DNA of 38,038 nucleotides, from the NCBI RefSeq assembly GCF_000378445.1, contig NZ_KB899740.1, positions 1 through 38,038 on the forward strand, in the 5' to 3' direction. Origin of the DNA: Deinococcus aquatilis DSM 23025. GTDB lineage: Bacteria; Deinococcota; Deinococci; Deinococcales; Deinococcaceae. The notes under the pieces are model-generated. The model saw only the letters and a program-made list of their open reading frames with translations. It was not told where the DNA came from and made no database searches. Position numbers and translations under genes: made by a program. Positions 1-8,891 of this stretch are shown one piece after another (position 1 is the stretch's first letter; every line of letters starts with the position of its first letter).

Positions 1-234
1 GCGCTCCAAAGTATGAGCCGCAAGGGAGACTGCTGGGACAACGCGGCGATGGAGAGCTTCTTCGCCACCCTCAAGATGGAATTGGAACTCGACACCGCAC
101 AAGGAAACCGCGCTGACACGCGTAATTTGGTCTTTGAGTGGATTGAGGTGTTTTACAACCGCGAGCGTCGTCACTCCAGCTTGGGGTACCGCTCACCAAC
201 TCGCTTTGAGGAACACCGCGCCACACTGAACTGA
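1..234 (+). CDS. IS3-family transposase OrfB, C-terminal end (cut by window edge)
   Basis: The reading frame is open from the first base, so this is the tail of a longer gene. It encodes the end of an IS3-family DDE integrase: the SRKGDCWDNAAMESFF stretch holds the last catalytic Glu, and FYNRERRHSSLGYRSP is the typical closing segment. The protein stops at 232-234. The function is cut-and-paste or copy-out transposition together with OrfA. The element probably ends shortly after the stop; I could not fix its inverted repeat because the other end lies outside the window. A separate IS3 orfA relic occurs near 34.5 kb but nothing shows that the two belong to one element. Confidence 0.9.
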   Translation, partial: ALQSMSRKGDCWDNAAMESFFATLKMELELDTAQGNRADTRNLVFEWIEVFYNRERRHSSLGYRSPTRFEEHRATLN

Positions 235-301
235 TCCTCCACGAAGGCCTTGCAATATCACTCTGCCCTCTGCTTCACATCGTGATGGCCACACATCAGC
301 C

Positions 302-447
302 GTTGATCCCTTGGTCTCCCGCCTTCACTATTCAGGGCGCCGCGCAGTCCAGCTCAGCAGGTACTCAGCAAACGAGGTTCTGTCGTAGAGGTGATCACGA
401 ACGAGGGCTTGCTGGTCGAAATCCGCGATACAGAGGATGTCATATGA
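302..447 (+). pseudogene. Degraded copy of the 61-aa SH3-like gene found at 11.6 kb
   Basis: Translation of 370-447 gives KRGSVVEVITNEGLLVEIRD followed by TEDVI and a stop. It matches the C-terminal half of the 61-aa protein encoded at 11618-11803, and a PW-x-P block near 308 resembles that protein's start. The middle is deleted and the frame is broken. DNA similarity continues past the stop to about 482, where both copies read gcgctcag-g/a-g/a-cacgcc-like sequence. So this is a duplicated DNA segment rather than only a domain match. It lies between an IS3 end and a nuclease gene, and was probably damaged by the transposon. Confidence 0.65.
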
Positions 448-484
448 CTGGAAAAGAAGAGAAGGTCTGCGCTCAGGGCACGCC

Positions 485-1459
485 ATGGGTCATGTCATTC
501 TCAAGAACATGGCCAAACTTAAGCGCACCAAACGAGAAGCTCTTCAAGCTCAGCGCGTTGCAGAAGAACAGGCCGCGCAAGCCCAAGCAGCACGGGCCAC
601 ACGAGAAGCACAGGCGCACAGCGCACGAGCTCAACGTCAACAAAGGGTGGAACATTCTCCGCTGCCTCAGTGGTACATCAAATACGAGCGACCTGTGAAA
701 TGGGGCGTCATTGAGGAACGTGAGGCCTCCCAGGCCCCAGATCAATCAGCAGCAGCCCAAGCCTTTGCCCAGGCACGTCAGGAGGGCGCACCAGAATCCC
801 TCGGTCAAGGCAAATACCGCCTCCCCTCCGGACTGGAATTTCGCGTCTACCGCCCCCGCAACGTCCTCAAGCGAGGCCTCGACGAAGAACGGGCCGCGCG
901 CAGTCTCGCCGCCCGATTCCAGCACGGCTATGCCATCCGAGAACTGGCCATCTGGGGGCCAACGGACGCCGCCGGGCAGGCCGCTCAGGGCCGAGCTGAT
1001 CTGGTGGTGCTCTCCGGGGCAGAGACCCACGGCTTTGAAATCAAGACCGCACAAGATACCCTGACTCAATTCGTTCGACAGCAGCCCATCTATCAGCACC
1101 AATTTCATCGGTGCGTGCTCGCTGTAACGGCCAAACACGTGGAGCAAGCCTTGGAACTGACGCCCACTCTTTGGGGCATCGCTCTCCTCGCACAAGACCA
1201 TGAGTTCGTGGAATTCCTGCGAGAACCCGGCCTCAATCCCCACCCTGCCTTCAACTCCGAAGTGCTTCTCTCGAATCTGTGGGTCGATGATTTGCACTGG
1301 ATCACCACCCAAACTGGACCTTCGCACTTTGGCACACGAGCTCAATTGACCCGCTGCTTACAGAAGCGCTTACGTCCACCGGAACTGAATGCGTGGGCCT
1401 TGACCGCCCTGATTGATCGCAGCAGTTGGGGGGGTCGCCTGCAATGCTGGAAATGTTAG
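485..1459 (+). CDS. sce7726-like PD-(D/E)XK nuclease-fold protein
   Basis: 324 aa from the ATG at 485. The frame also has an ATG at 437, but that lies inside the relic copy of the 61-aa gene; 509 is a third possible start. Residues about 10-55 are Ala/Gln/Arg-rich and probably a coiled coil. The core reads GRADLVVLSGAETHGFEIKT, giving D172, E185 and K187, the PD-(D/E)XK signature, followed by DTL and a run of strands and helices. This arrangement fits the sce7726 group of small nuclease-like proteins found on plasmids and phages. The likely role is DNA cleavage or DNA-end recognition, but no activity is proven. It is followed 124 bp later by a second nuclease-like gene, so both may be co-transcribed. 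Confidence 0.6.
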   Translation: MGHVILKNMAKLKRTKREALQAQRVAEEQAAQAQAARATREAQAHSARAQRQQRVEHSPLPQWYIKYERPVKWGVIEEREASQAPDQSAAAQAFAQARQEGAPESLGQGKYRLPSGLEFRVYRPRNVLKRGLDEERAARSLAARFQHGYAIRELAIWGPTDAAGQAAQGRADLVVLSGAETHGFEIKTAQDTLTQFVRQQPIYQHQFHRCVLAVTAKHVEQALELTPTLWGIALLAQDHEFVEFLREPGLNPHPAFNSEVLLSNLWVDDLHWITTQTGPSHFGTRAQLTRCLQKRLRPPELNAWALTALIDRSSWGGRLQCWKC

Positions 1460-1583
1460 ACAGAACCATCCAAGTCAACGAGCCGCCAATACGTCTCTTG
1501 CCTCCAACAACAGTCCGTCCCTACACGGTCAGTCCCGTTGCCCCCCCCACTCCAAGACTCCATTGAGCACGCTAACCTCAGCT

Positions 1584-2552
1584 ATGAGTTTGACCCAACT
1601 GATCCGCACCGACCCCTGCGTGCGGGCTCAACTCAAGGCCTGGATCCGCAAACCACCCTTCCAAGTCAAAGGCTTGCAAGTCGCCCCAACCAGTACGCGC
1701 TACAACGTGACAGGCACGGCCTTTGACTATCTCCTGCGCTTCACGCTCGAACAGCGTCACCCCAAGCAACGTCAGACTCGGTGCACTTGGGTCGCAGAAC
1801 ACGCGATGATGTCCCTGACCGCCACCCAGCGACGCAAAGCCCGCACCATGCTCAACACCACTCGAGAGCTCACTCGTCAATACTGCGCTGGCGAGGACGT
1901 TGTCTTCGAACTGGCCCGTGCTTCAACCATCCTCGCGAAGCTCGATCTGGTGTATCGATCCGGCTGGGAAGATCCCACGTTGCTCCAAGTAGACGAAGCC
2001 ATCGCCCTTGAATTACTCGACTTGCTCGCCGTCGTTCCGTGGGAGGAGTTCGTCTGCCAGAAGATTCTGTTAACTAATCCTCACTTTGGTCATGCCAGTG
2101 GGGCCGTTGGTGGTGCGGATGCTGACCTCTTGCTGGACACCACGTTGATTGATATCAAGACCACTCAGAAAGCGGAAGTCAGCTTGGATGAACTGCGGCA
2201 ACTCGCGGGTTACTTCCTTTTGGGGGAGTTAGGAGGCATTTGGCCCAGTACGACTCAGCTCTATGATCTGAGGGATGATGACCTCTCGCCGTGTGGAATC
2301 ACGCATGTCGGCCTGTATTACGCCCGACATGGCACGCTGTTAACTTGGCCCGTCGCACAGGTGTTGACTGAGGCCCTCCCCACCATGCGGAAGTGGTGGG
2401 CAGATACGATCAAGCTCGAGGAGCAGTGGCTTTGGGGAAGCACTTGGGCTCACCTGGAGCGGCGCAGTCGTCTCGGAATGGAACAGGTCTTGGAGAACAG
2501 CTTGCGGGGCGTAGGACACGCTGCTCAATGGCCGGAGCATGTTGATTTGTAA
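1584..2552 (+). CDS. Predicted PD-(D/E)XK nuclease-like protein
   Basis: 322 aa. The frame is open from 1413, but the first sensible start is the ATG at 1584 (MSLTQLIRTDPCVRAQ). The family was not recognised by name. The protein is mixed alpha/beta with a clear catalytic-type motif, GADADLLLDTTLIDIKTT: D181, D190 and K192, matching the D...(D/E)-x-K pattern. The helices before it (residues 100-165) are typical of restriction-type and RecB-type folds. Downstream, DELRQLAGYFLLGEL resembles the helix that follows the active site in such enzymes. It sits 3' of another nuclease-like gene on the same strand. A defence or replicon-maintenance role is inference. Confidence 0.6.
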   Translation: MSLTQLIRTDPCVRAQLKAWIRKPPFQVKGLQVAPTSTRYNVTGTAFDYLLRFTLEQRHPKQRQTRCTWVAEHAMMSLTATQRRKARTMLNTTRELTRQYCAGEDVVFELARASTILAKLDLVYRSGWEDPTLLQVDEAIALELLDLLAVVPWEEFVCQKILLTNPHFGHASGAVGGADADLLLDTTLIDIKTTQKAEVSLDELRQLAGYFLLGELGGIWPSTTQLYDLRDDDLSPCGITHVGLYYARHGTLLTWPVAQVLTEALPTMRKWWADTIKLEEQWLWGSTWAHLERRSRLGMEQVLENSLRGVGHAAQWPEHVDL

Positions 2553-2882
2553 ATGACGAGCAGATTGATGGTCAGCGCAGGCAGCCTGCTCTTCGGGAAA
2601 GTGGGGCATAGGGTGAGTGCGCCTTAACCACCCCAGGAGAGCAGACCTCACCCACACGCGTTGCACCAGGAGGCCTGAATGTCTCAAAAGATGCTGAGGA
2701 AACGTGGAGGCAGGCGTGAGCATCTCTACTCCCATCTCTGCGCTGCCCTTTATCCAAACTTTGGATAAGTTTCTACCATATTCAAACACAGATTTTACGC
2801 GTTTAACCTATCCAAAGTTTGGATAAATTCTTTTGAGCCATTCCTGTCTCGTTCGAACACCTCAATACCGCATCAGAATCGT
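2553..2882. other. Gene-free stretch holding two centromere-like palindromes
   Basis: This 330-bp interval separates two genes that point towards each other. I see no plausible gene in it; the minus-strand frames here are compositional. Its right half is AT-rich and holds the palindrome pair annotated separately. Confidence 0.6.
2751..2825. repeat. Pair of 17-bp palindromes, 58 bp apart (parS- or iteron-like)
   Basis: TATCCAAACTTTGGATA at 2751-2767 and TATCCAAAGTTTGGATA at 2809-2825 are perfect palindromes around a central C or G. Their starts are exactly 58 bp apart. The spacer carries a half-site (catattcaaac) and the string TTTTACGCG. Both also occur, at the same offsets, in the three-copy array downstream of parB at 8892-9024. 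Shared sequence, shared spacing and parB nearby suggest ParB-binding centromere sites; replication iterons are the alternative. Confidence 0.75.
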
Positions 2883-3725
2883 CTACGGCTGTCGTTGTGC
2901 CGCCCGAAAAGTTCGAATCTTCTCCATCCAGGCTGGGTCTGGCTCAATCAATCGGGGACTAAACACAAGCTGAGCCGCATTCGCAACGGTATATTCGTTC
3001 ATCCCCGCCCATTGCCGACGCGTTGCCTGCCAGATGGCATCCGGCCGCAAAGAGGGAGACACACGGAAATAGAGCACGGCCAGTTGAGGAGACAAAGGAT
3101 AAAAGACTTGGGCTTTTGGATGCCCGAGGCCTAAGCGCCATGACATCTGAGCGCGTTCTGCCTCATGCATGATGACGACTGGGGCGTCGCTCGTCCAGAA
3201 GGGTCGACCGACTGGAGCACGCAATACGGAAACATGGAAACTGTGTAATAAATCCAGCACAAGCGGCAGCACCCTGCTCCGCGTTGCGCCGAGCATATCC
3301 AAGTGCCAACTTTTAGCCAGTTCGTCATACGGCCCACCCCAGCCTGCCTCTTTCAAGATGGGAATGAGGCGTTCTCGCATCCGAGGCAACCGAAGCATCT
3401 GATAGGCCACCAACCGATCTAAATCCGTCCGGCGCTCTGTCGGGAAGCGCCGCTCTTGATTGATGCCCGTGAGAATGGCCCGGTGCGCCGTCGCTAACGG
3501 ACCCTCGACCGACTGACCCAACCAATGCTCAAACGCGTCGGCCCGCACCGCACCCGTCAAACTATGAAAATCCTTGACAAACCCGACCTCGCTCGGTTTA
3601 GCCTCGCGGGAGAATTCACGATCAGCATGAAAGATCCACAGACGACCATCTTCGCGAGTCCAGTGTCGAAGGTAAAATTGCGGCACCACATGATGACGCC
3701 GTGCTGGATTCAACTTCCCGGCCAT
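2883..3725 (-). CDS. DUF4238 domain protein
   Basis: 280 aa with the DUF4238 N-terminal signature RRHHVVPQFYLRHWTREDGR (residues 9-28). The family typically continues with a central helical part and a conserved block where a Trp-Thr-Ser-Asp-Ala-Pro-x-V is found, here FWTSDAPVVIMHEAE. DUF4238 proteins are widespread, often beside mobile DNA, and have no firm biochemical role; the paired His residues near the N-terminus suggest a possible metal site. The start ATG is at 3723-3725. It faces the palindrome pair at its 3' side. The upstream gene on the same strand ends 214 bp away, so it may have its own promoter. Confidence 0.75.
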   Translation of the reverse strand: MAGKLNPARRHHVVPQFYLRHWTREDGRLWIFHADREFSREAKPSEVGFVKDFHSLTGAVRADAFEHWLGQSVEGPLATAHRAILTGINQERRFPTERRTDLDRLVAYQMLRLPRMRERLIPILKEAGWGGPYDELAKSWHLDMLGATRSRVLPLVLDLLHSFHVSVLRAPVGRPFWTSDAPVVIMHEAERAQMSWRLGLGHPKAQVFYPLSPQLAVLYFRVSPSLRPDAIWQATRRQWAGMNEYTVANAAQLVFSPRLIEPDPAWMEKIRTFRAAQRQP

Positions 3726-3939
3726 CCCACCACGCTAACAGGTCTCCTAGTCAGAATTTCGGCTCAGTCGCCTTTTAAAGACATCACGATCATTCACCAC
3801 GAAGTGAATCACTGCGAGGTCGTGCATTTGGACAACTGTTACGGTCAGTCCATCCAGCACGGCTCTGTTGCCACTCCGGCTTATGACAAGGTTGTTTCAG
3901 ACGCGTACGGCTACTTCAAGCCAGCCGAGGCACTCTTGC

Positions 3940-5310
3940 TCACAAAGCTGAGGGAAGTAACCGTTCAAGACGCTGCGTATCACGGATCTCCCGGGGCGAA
4001 CCGTCATGATCTACGACGGACAGTGTGAAGTACCGAAGACCTCGTACCGCTTGCACCTGAAACGGCTGGCCTCCATCCACACAGAGGGTATCGCCCACAA
4101 ACACTTGGCGCAGATCATGAAGTTCCTCCCACATCCGCCGCCGGGCGTGCCACTGCTCATCCTCCAGAAGCACTTGTAATTCCGAGACGATGTGCGGGAG
4201 GGAAAGGCCCGCCTCGAGGGCGGCTCGAATATCGGCATGGGCTGCCTCTGGAAAGCGGCTCCGCGTGCCGCTGATCACCGCCTGAACTTCCCGGTCAAGG
4301 GCATGGTGTAAGGCTTTGAGCGTACCTTCGTCCAGGGCGGTCGACCACTCCAGAGACGGTGCTGGCATGCGCCTGGCCCGCAAGGCCGTGGCTTCCAAAC
4401 CATCCCAGAAGGCCAAGTGCGCTTCCAACGCGTTGAGGGCGGCTGGCAAACCAGTCTGTCCAGGAAAACCTAGAGGCAAGCGAGCTTCCAATTGACTGAG
4501 GCGCTCCTCCAGACCTTCCCGATGGTTCCAGAGTTTCACCCAACGTTCTGCATCCGGTCGCCTGCTCAAGGCACGAGCGGGGTCTGGAACCGCCACAGGT
4601 GGGAGCGTCATGCGCCGCATCAAGGCCTGATTCCATCTCAAGTCGAGGGACGGCTCGTCGCGCGTGCTCACCAGTTCAGGCAGCGCCGTCTTTGCTAGGG
4701 CAAAACACAGGGCGTGGCGTTCATCTGGGAGATACGCCCAGGTGAGGTTATTGAAGGTCCCGAGTGCCACCAGAAATCCAGGCCCTTCGTGCTCACAGAG
4801 CGAGACCAAGAGGGCAATCAACTCTGGCTCGTCATTCAACGCGCCGATGTGTGGGCGCGCCTGTTCAAGGTCAGCCAAGACTTCCTGCTCGTCCACCATG
4901 GCCAACTGCTCTGCGAGGACGTGCACGTTCAGCACCGTTCCTGTGACCGAGTAGAGACGCACTTGATCCTTGACTGCTTGAAGCGCGGCCTGCAGGACCG
5001 CTCCGCCAGCCGCCTCCATCATCTGAAGAACATGCTGAGCCGCGTCCAGGGTCAGGGCGATCTGCCATCGGCATAAACTGCGCTGGAGACGATCTTCTAA
5101 CCCGAGTAACGTATTCACGGGCGCCGCGCCAGTCCGCAGGGCGTGGGTGTAATGATTCCAGCTCTGGGTGTCGGCCAAGTGGGCGCGAGTTTCGAGGGCG
5201 TGTCCTACAGAAAGTTCGTGGCCTTGGGCATGCACTTCTGCTTTCAACGCGTGAGCTTGAGCTTTGGCAAACGTCTGCCAAAAGGCAACCATCATGGGCG
5301 TGCGGTTCAT
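3940..5310 (-). CDS. Unknown two-domain protein: glyoxalase-related N-terminus, SH3-like C-terminus
   Basis: 456 aa from the ATG at 5308-5310, which has a GGAG-type ribosome site; the frame is open 54 bp further up. Near the N-terminus, HELSVGHALETRAHLADTQS followed by WNHY fits the short helical 'glyoxalase-related' segment (pattern h-S-x-x-x-A-L-E-x-x-A...SWN) seen in many plasmid proteins. The middle is Leu-rich helical with no family recognised. The last 55 residues (GDTLCVDGGQPFQVQAVRG onward, then REIRDTQRLERL) match the whole 61-aa protein at 11618-11803: GDT..., a hydrophobic strand pattern, then EIRDT. So the tail is a small beta-barrel-like module used at least three times in this window. 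Function unknown. Confidence 0.55.
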   Translation of the reverse strand: MNRTPMMVAFWQTFAKAQAHALKAEVHAQGHELSVGHALETRAHLADTQSWNHYTHALRTGAAPVNTLLGLEDRLQRSLCRWQIALTLDAAQHVLQMMEAAGGAVLQAALQAVKDQVRLYSVTGTVLNVHVLAEQLAMVDEQEVLADLEQARPHIGALNDEPELIALLVSLCEHEGPGFLVALGTFNNLTWAYLPDERHALCFALAKTALPELVSTRDEPSLDLRWNQALMRRMTLPPVAVPDPARALSRRPDAERWVKLWNHREGLEERLSQLEARLPLGFPGQTGLPAALNALEAHLAFWDGLEATALRARRMPAPSLEWSTALDEGTLKALHHALDREVQAVISGTRSRFPEAAHADIRAALEAGLSLPHIVSELQVLLEDEQWHARRRMWEELHDLRQVFVGDTLCVDGGQPFQVQAVRGLRYFTLSVVDHDGSPREIRDTQRLERLLPSAL

Positions 5311-5546
5311 CTCCACTCCAATCCAGGTGGATACAAGCGCGGTTCCTGCATTGCCTCGCCTCACCTGATCAATAGAGTGAGAACGGGGATGACGTCTCCT
5401 TCAAGGGACTACACACTGGCCTTCACCAAGCCCCGAAGGGTGCAGGAAGCGGGCGACCAGCCGGCCTCAGCGCAGTCAATCAGGCACATGATGTCCTGTC
5501 AAGTGCCTGAGGCCGTCAAGGTGTTGTGGTCTGCGACACTGGGGGT

Positions 5547-6032
5547 ATGGCTGAGCCAACTTCTCCGCCCACCGTCCGCCTCGTCACCGACGGCGCCTGC
5601 TCCGGCAACCCTGGTCCGGGCGGCTGGGCCTGCATTCTGTCTATAGGCACTCACACCAAAGAGTTGTCTGGAGGCGAAGGCCAGACCACCAACAACCGGA
5701 TGGAACTCACTGCCCTGCTTCAAGGCTTACTGGCCCTCAAACGACCTTGTCAGGTTCACGTCGTCAGCGATTCCAAATACGTGATCGACGCTTTCGAGCA
5801 GGACTGGCTCAGCAGCTGGCAACGCAGACACTGGAAGAAGGTCAAGAACCCTGATCTCTGGCAGGCACTCGTGCAGGCTGCGCGGGGGCATCAGTTGACT
5901 TTTGAATGGGTACAGGGACATGCCGGACATCCCGAGAACGAACGCGCGGATCAGCTTGCCGTTCAAGCCAGGGACGCGGCAGCCAGAGGCCCGAGGGACA
6001 TCCGCTCAGGACCGATCGGCGGCCTGTTTTGA
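5547..6032 (+). CDS. rnhA: Ribonuclease HI
   Basis: 161 aa; cleaves the RNA strand of RNA:DNA hybrids using two metal ions. All catalytic positions are visible: D15 (TDGACSGNPGPGGW), E53 (NNRMELTAL), D75 (VVSDSKYV) and D135, with H125 in GHAGHPENERAD. The basic handle region WQRRHWKKVKNPDLW is present, so this is the bacterial type I form. Length matches the family (about 155). The ATG at 5547 was chosen because the conserved first strand starts 10 residues later. The last 27 bp overlap the 3' end of the convergent gene on the other strand. As an accessory copy it may serve R-loop removal or plasmid replication; that is inference. Confidence 0.93.
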   Translation: MAEPTSPPTVRLVTDGACSGNPGPGGWACILSIGTHTKELSGGEGQTTNNRMELTALLQGLLALKRPCQVHVVSDSKYVIDAFEQDWLSSWQRRHWKKVKNPDLWQALVQAARGHQLTFEWVQGHAGHPENERADQLAVQARDAAARGPRDIRSGPIGGLF

Positions 6033-7649
6033 AATAAAGTTCGGCCCCGCTGGAGTCGTGACCGCCACCAGGACCGCATTCCGAGACCCCCGAGAGGCAG
6101 CGCGGCCCACACAGGCGAGCGTTCCCGCTACGCCGTCTGGATGGGCACAGTGGAGCAACCCTGGCCAGGAGACCTTACGGGCCCAACGGCAGTGAAAGCA
6201 CACCCCAGGAGTCTGACGCGCAGCGTGTTGGGCTAGGTCACCGCGCAACTGGCTCAACAACGCTAGGCCCTCTTGCCCCTGTAAGCCATCAAGAACTGGA
6301 TGCCAGACTTCCGAATCAGCGAGTACGAGCGGCAGGGTGGCGACGAGCGCGGCCCCCCGCTCGCCACGGTAGGCCGAGCGCAGCACGGCCCAGGCAACCT
6401 GGTCACGCAACTCGGGCCAATCTGGCCGCAGCGAGGCTGGGATGGCAACGCGTAGAGCTGGAGCAGGGTCAGAGACCTCGGATAACTGGGTTCGCACCGC
6501 CTCATCCAAAGTGCGGGCCGCCAGAAATGCCACTGCTGGATTGGCGTACACGCGGCCGCCGAGTTTCACTGGAGCGGGTGACCAGACGCGGAGGAACGCG
6601 TACTCAAAGGTGAACGAACTCAAGCGACGTGGCCCCTTCAGGGTGAGCGCGTTGGAACGGGGTTTGGCAGAGGAATGAGGGGTGCTGGAGCGAGCAGGTC
6701 GCGCAGGCATCTGAACAGCGGCAGGCTTGGGCTGACGGTTCGCTGGAGCGAGTGCCTGTGCTGGCGTGTTCAAAGCTGTTTTGGCCTGACGGCAGGCCTC
6801 CAGTGTTGGGGAACTGACGCGGCCCACCCAGGTCACGTCGGGCCGCATACCGAAGACCACCGGGGGCGAGGCGGCAACCTGCCAGTGCCCAACCGACAAT
6901 GCCTCAATAGGGAGGTCGACGGAGTTGGGCGGCACCATCCGAACCACAACATGAACATCCACCCCAGCTTTGGCCAGTTGGTCGAGCGTCCCGGCTTGGG
7001 TGTCCGTCAGCGTGAGGGGTTCTAGCTGCGCTGTTGCTTCCCGAATCCGCCGTTTGACTTCAACAGCGACTGGCTGCCCCTCTGCCAACGCCACCACATC
7101 GACGTTGGTGAACGCCCCATGGTCGGCAGGCGCAACACGTTCCACATACGCCGCTTCCACCAAGGCGGCTTGGAGAGTTTGTTCTGGCACGCTGGCCCAG
7201 CGGGAGAGGTCGGGCAGCAGTGGGCCTGGGGGTAAGGAAAGGTGCCCCTCCGGGCGGGGCCGACCTGGGGAGAGCACGGGGGCGCCCCGCACGACCGCGC
7301 TGCTCAGACTCCAAGACGTGAAGCGAATCCGGTCTTCTTCGGGTGTCCACTGGATGTACTGCACGCCGTGCAAACCATGAACCAGACGGGCCAACAAGGC
7401 GCTGTCTGGGGCAGAGAGCTGAGGGGGAGGCTGGCTAGAGAAGACCAGCCAAGTCCAGTCTTTGGGGCGATGCAGAATGCGTTCGTAGGGGTCTTTGCGC
7501 CGGGCACGGCGACGCACCGCCCAGAAACCGAAGGTGCCAACGTGATGGCCTTCCTGGCGTACTGTTTGGGCCACGGCCTGCTCAGTGACCAACGCGTCGA
7601 GATACGACCAGTCGACCTCTTGAAGGCTCAGCAAGCGTGCCAGCGTCAT
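6006..7649 (-). CDS. Large nuclease-like protein with a four-cysteine C-terminus
   Basis: 547 aa, family not recognised. Residues 180-200 read FTNVDVVALAEGQPVAVEVK, giving D184, E197 and K199, a PD-(D/E)XK active-site pattern preceded by a helical segment. A Pro/Ala-rich linker spans about 295-345. The C-terminal part is helical and ends with four cysteines, C484-x2-C487-x13-C501-x11-C513, which could bind zinc or an iron-sulfur cluster, as some RecB/Cas4-type nucleases do. The start ATG at 7647-7649 opens the longest frame. It converges on rnhA with a 27-bp overlap. Likely a DNA-processing or defence nuclease; substrate unknown. Confidence 0.55.
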   Translation of the reverse strand: MTLARLLSLQEVDWSYLDALVTEQAVAQTVRQEGHHVGTFGFWAVRRRARRKDPYERILHRPKDWTWLVFSSQPPPQLSAPDSALLARLVHGLHGVQYIQWTPEEDRIRFTSWSLSSAVVRGAPVLSPGRPRPEGHLSLPPGPLLPDLSRWASVPEQTLQAALVEAAYVERVAPADHGAFTNVDVVALAEGQPVAVEVKRRIREATAQLEPLTLTDTQAGTLDQLAKAGVDVHVVVRMVPPNSVDLPIEALSVGHWQVAASPPVVFGMRPDVTWVGRVSSPTLEACRQAKTALNTPAQALAPANRQPKPAAVQMPARPARSSTPHSSAKPRSNALTLKGPRRLSSFTFEYAFLRVWSPAPVKLGGRVYANPAVAFLAARTLDEAVRTQLSEVSDPAPALRVAIPASLRPDWPELRDQVAWAVLRSAYRGERGAALVATLPLVLADSEVWHPVLDGLQGQEGLALLSQLRGDLAQHAARQTPGVCFHCRWARKVSWPGLLHCAHPDGVAGTLACVGRAASRGSRNAVLVAVTTPAGPNFISKQAADRS

Positions 7650-7697
7650 GCGCCATGATGGCGGTAATCCTTGGTGACTGTGGCGGACTGACTGGCG

Positions 7698-8418
7698 TCA
7701 ACCGCGCTGCCGTTCCAGTTCGCGTCGGTAGGCCGCGTCGTCTCGGCGTTGGGCGCGGCGGGCTTTCTCTTGTGGTGTGGCCTTCAGCCGCTTCAACCCC
7801 GCCGTTGTGATGGTGGGCGCTGGAGTGGGTTTCAGACTCAGCAGCTCATGGAAGGTCAGGCCGAGGACCGCCGCGAACGCCTCCCCGGCAAGCGTGATCC
7901 GCTGGCGTTCCTCGGGGGTCAGCGTGACCCAGTCAGCCACATCCGGTAGCCCAGGGACGTGCACGCGCAGCGGCTCCAAAAGCAAGCGGGCCAGCTCGCG
8001 TTCCCCTTTGGTCATCGCACCCCAGTCGGACGCCAGTGGCAGGTCGGCAGCCTCATCCCCCTGATGGGCTACGCGCACCAGCGCCGCCCGTTGCGGGTGC
8101 TGCTTGCAGTGGGGACACAGCCGACTCCGCGGGAGCGGGAACTATGGGCCACCATGCACCAGCTGCTGCTGAAAAGCTGGGCTGAGATCAAAGCGTGGCC
8201 TCTCGTGCTCACACGGGGAGAGCAGCGCGGTGGTGTCCGTGGTCTCCACCACCGCGCGAGAGGCGCGTACGGTGAGGGTCAGGTGTCAGGTCGCGGTGAG
8301 GCCCGTCCGGCATCTTCCGGCGGAAGCGTACGTTCAGCACCGGGCCGTTCAGGGTCTCCATGATGCGCTCGTTCACCACGGGCAGGCGAGAGGGCTTGGC
8401 TGGGGTCTTCTTGGTCAT
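7698..8418 (-). pseudogene. Broken gene: 7-bp duplication frameshift plus an amber stop
   Basis: A gene of about 240 codons can be rebuilt. It starts at the ATG at 8416-8418 behind a good GGAGG site and reads MTKKTPAKPSRLPVVNERIM. Near 8284 a 7-bp tandem repeat (acctgac twice) shifts the frame; removing one copy gives RDLTLTVRASRAVVETTDTT. An in-frame TAG at 8142-8144 then interrupts it. The frame continues with CPHCKQHPQRAALV, a zinc-ribbon-like pair, and ends at 7698 with a basic tail. The last 126 codons could still be made from a GTG at 8078. Family not recognised. It lies upstream of the 547-aa nuclease-like gene on the same strand. Confidence 0.6.
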
Positions 8419-8891
8419 GGCGTTCCTCCGACTGTCCAGGACTGCATCCGCAGCTGCCCGCGGGTATGCATGTGGCGCAGGGCCATCTCCATCACCTGCT
8501 CGGGTCGGGCTTAGAGCAGGAACACAATCAGGACGGCGCACGTTGTCTTACGGGGCCAGCCCTCGAAGAACAACCCACGTAACGGCAAACTCAGCGGGGT
8601 TCACCCCCTCAGTATGGCGCACCAAGCCGCCCGCCAATGAAGTCAATGCCGCTCAAAACTCACCGCAGAGAGCATTTAATGGCGACTTCCTGCCCTAAAC
8701 AGGGCAGGAAGCCTCACTGATCTTGGCCATTCGCTGGATGGAGGACACGCGCATAGTGAGTTGAAAGACCTTGCAAGGTAGCGGAGGATTCCGTGCGCTC
8801 TACATCCGGGGGCCTGAATCCGTCGACCATTGCCGAGCAAATCGTCAAATAAGTCAGTCACTAACCCCAAGCCGGCGTCTCAAGGGACAGT
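8419..8891. other. Gene-poor stretch between the broken gene and the palindrome array
   Basis: I see no convincing coding region here on either strand; the short frames have no ribosome site or recognisable motif. It contains one strong hairpin (8686-8711, listed separately). The part nearest 8418 should hold the promoter of the broken minus-strand gene. Confidence 0.5.
8686..8711. repeat. Perfect 11-bp hairpin with a 4-nt loop
   Basis: CTTCCTGCCCT, loop AAAC, AGGGCAGGAAG. No T-tract follows on either strand, so it is not a standard terminator. Hairpins of this kind mark ends of IS200/IS605 elements, but I found no tnpA or tnpB remnant beside it. Confidence 0.6.

Noticed and set aside
282..698. 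Plus-strand frame of 138 codons
   Set aside because: Overlaps the nuclease-like gene in another frame and crosses the relic out of phase.
3525..4028. Plus-strand frame of 167 codons between two minus-strand genes
   Set aside because: Mostly antisense to the DUF4238 gene and the end of the 456-aa gene; no domain or ribosome site.
8686..8711. Hairpin as terminator or IS200/IS605 end
   Set aside because: No T-run for a terminator and no recognisable tnpA/tnpB sequence; left as an unexplained hairpin.
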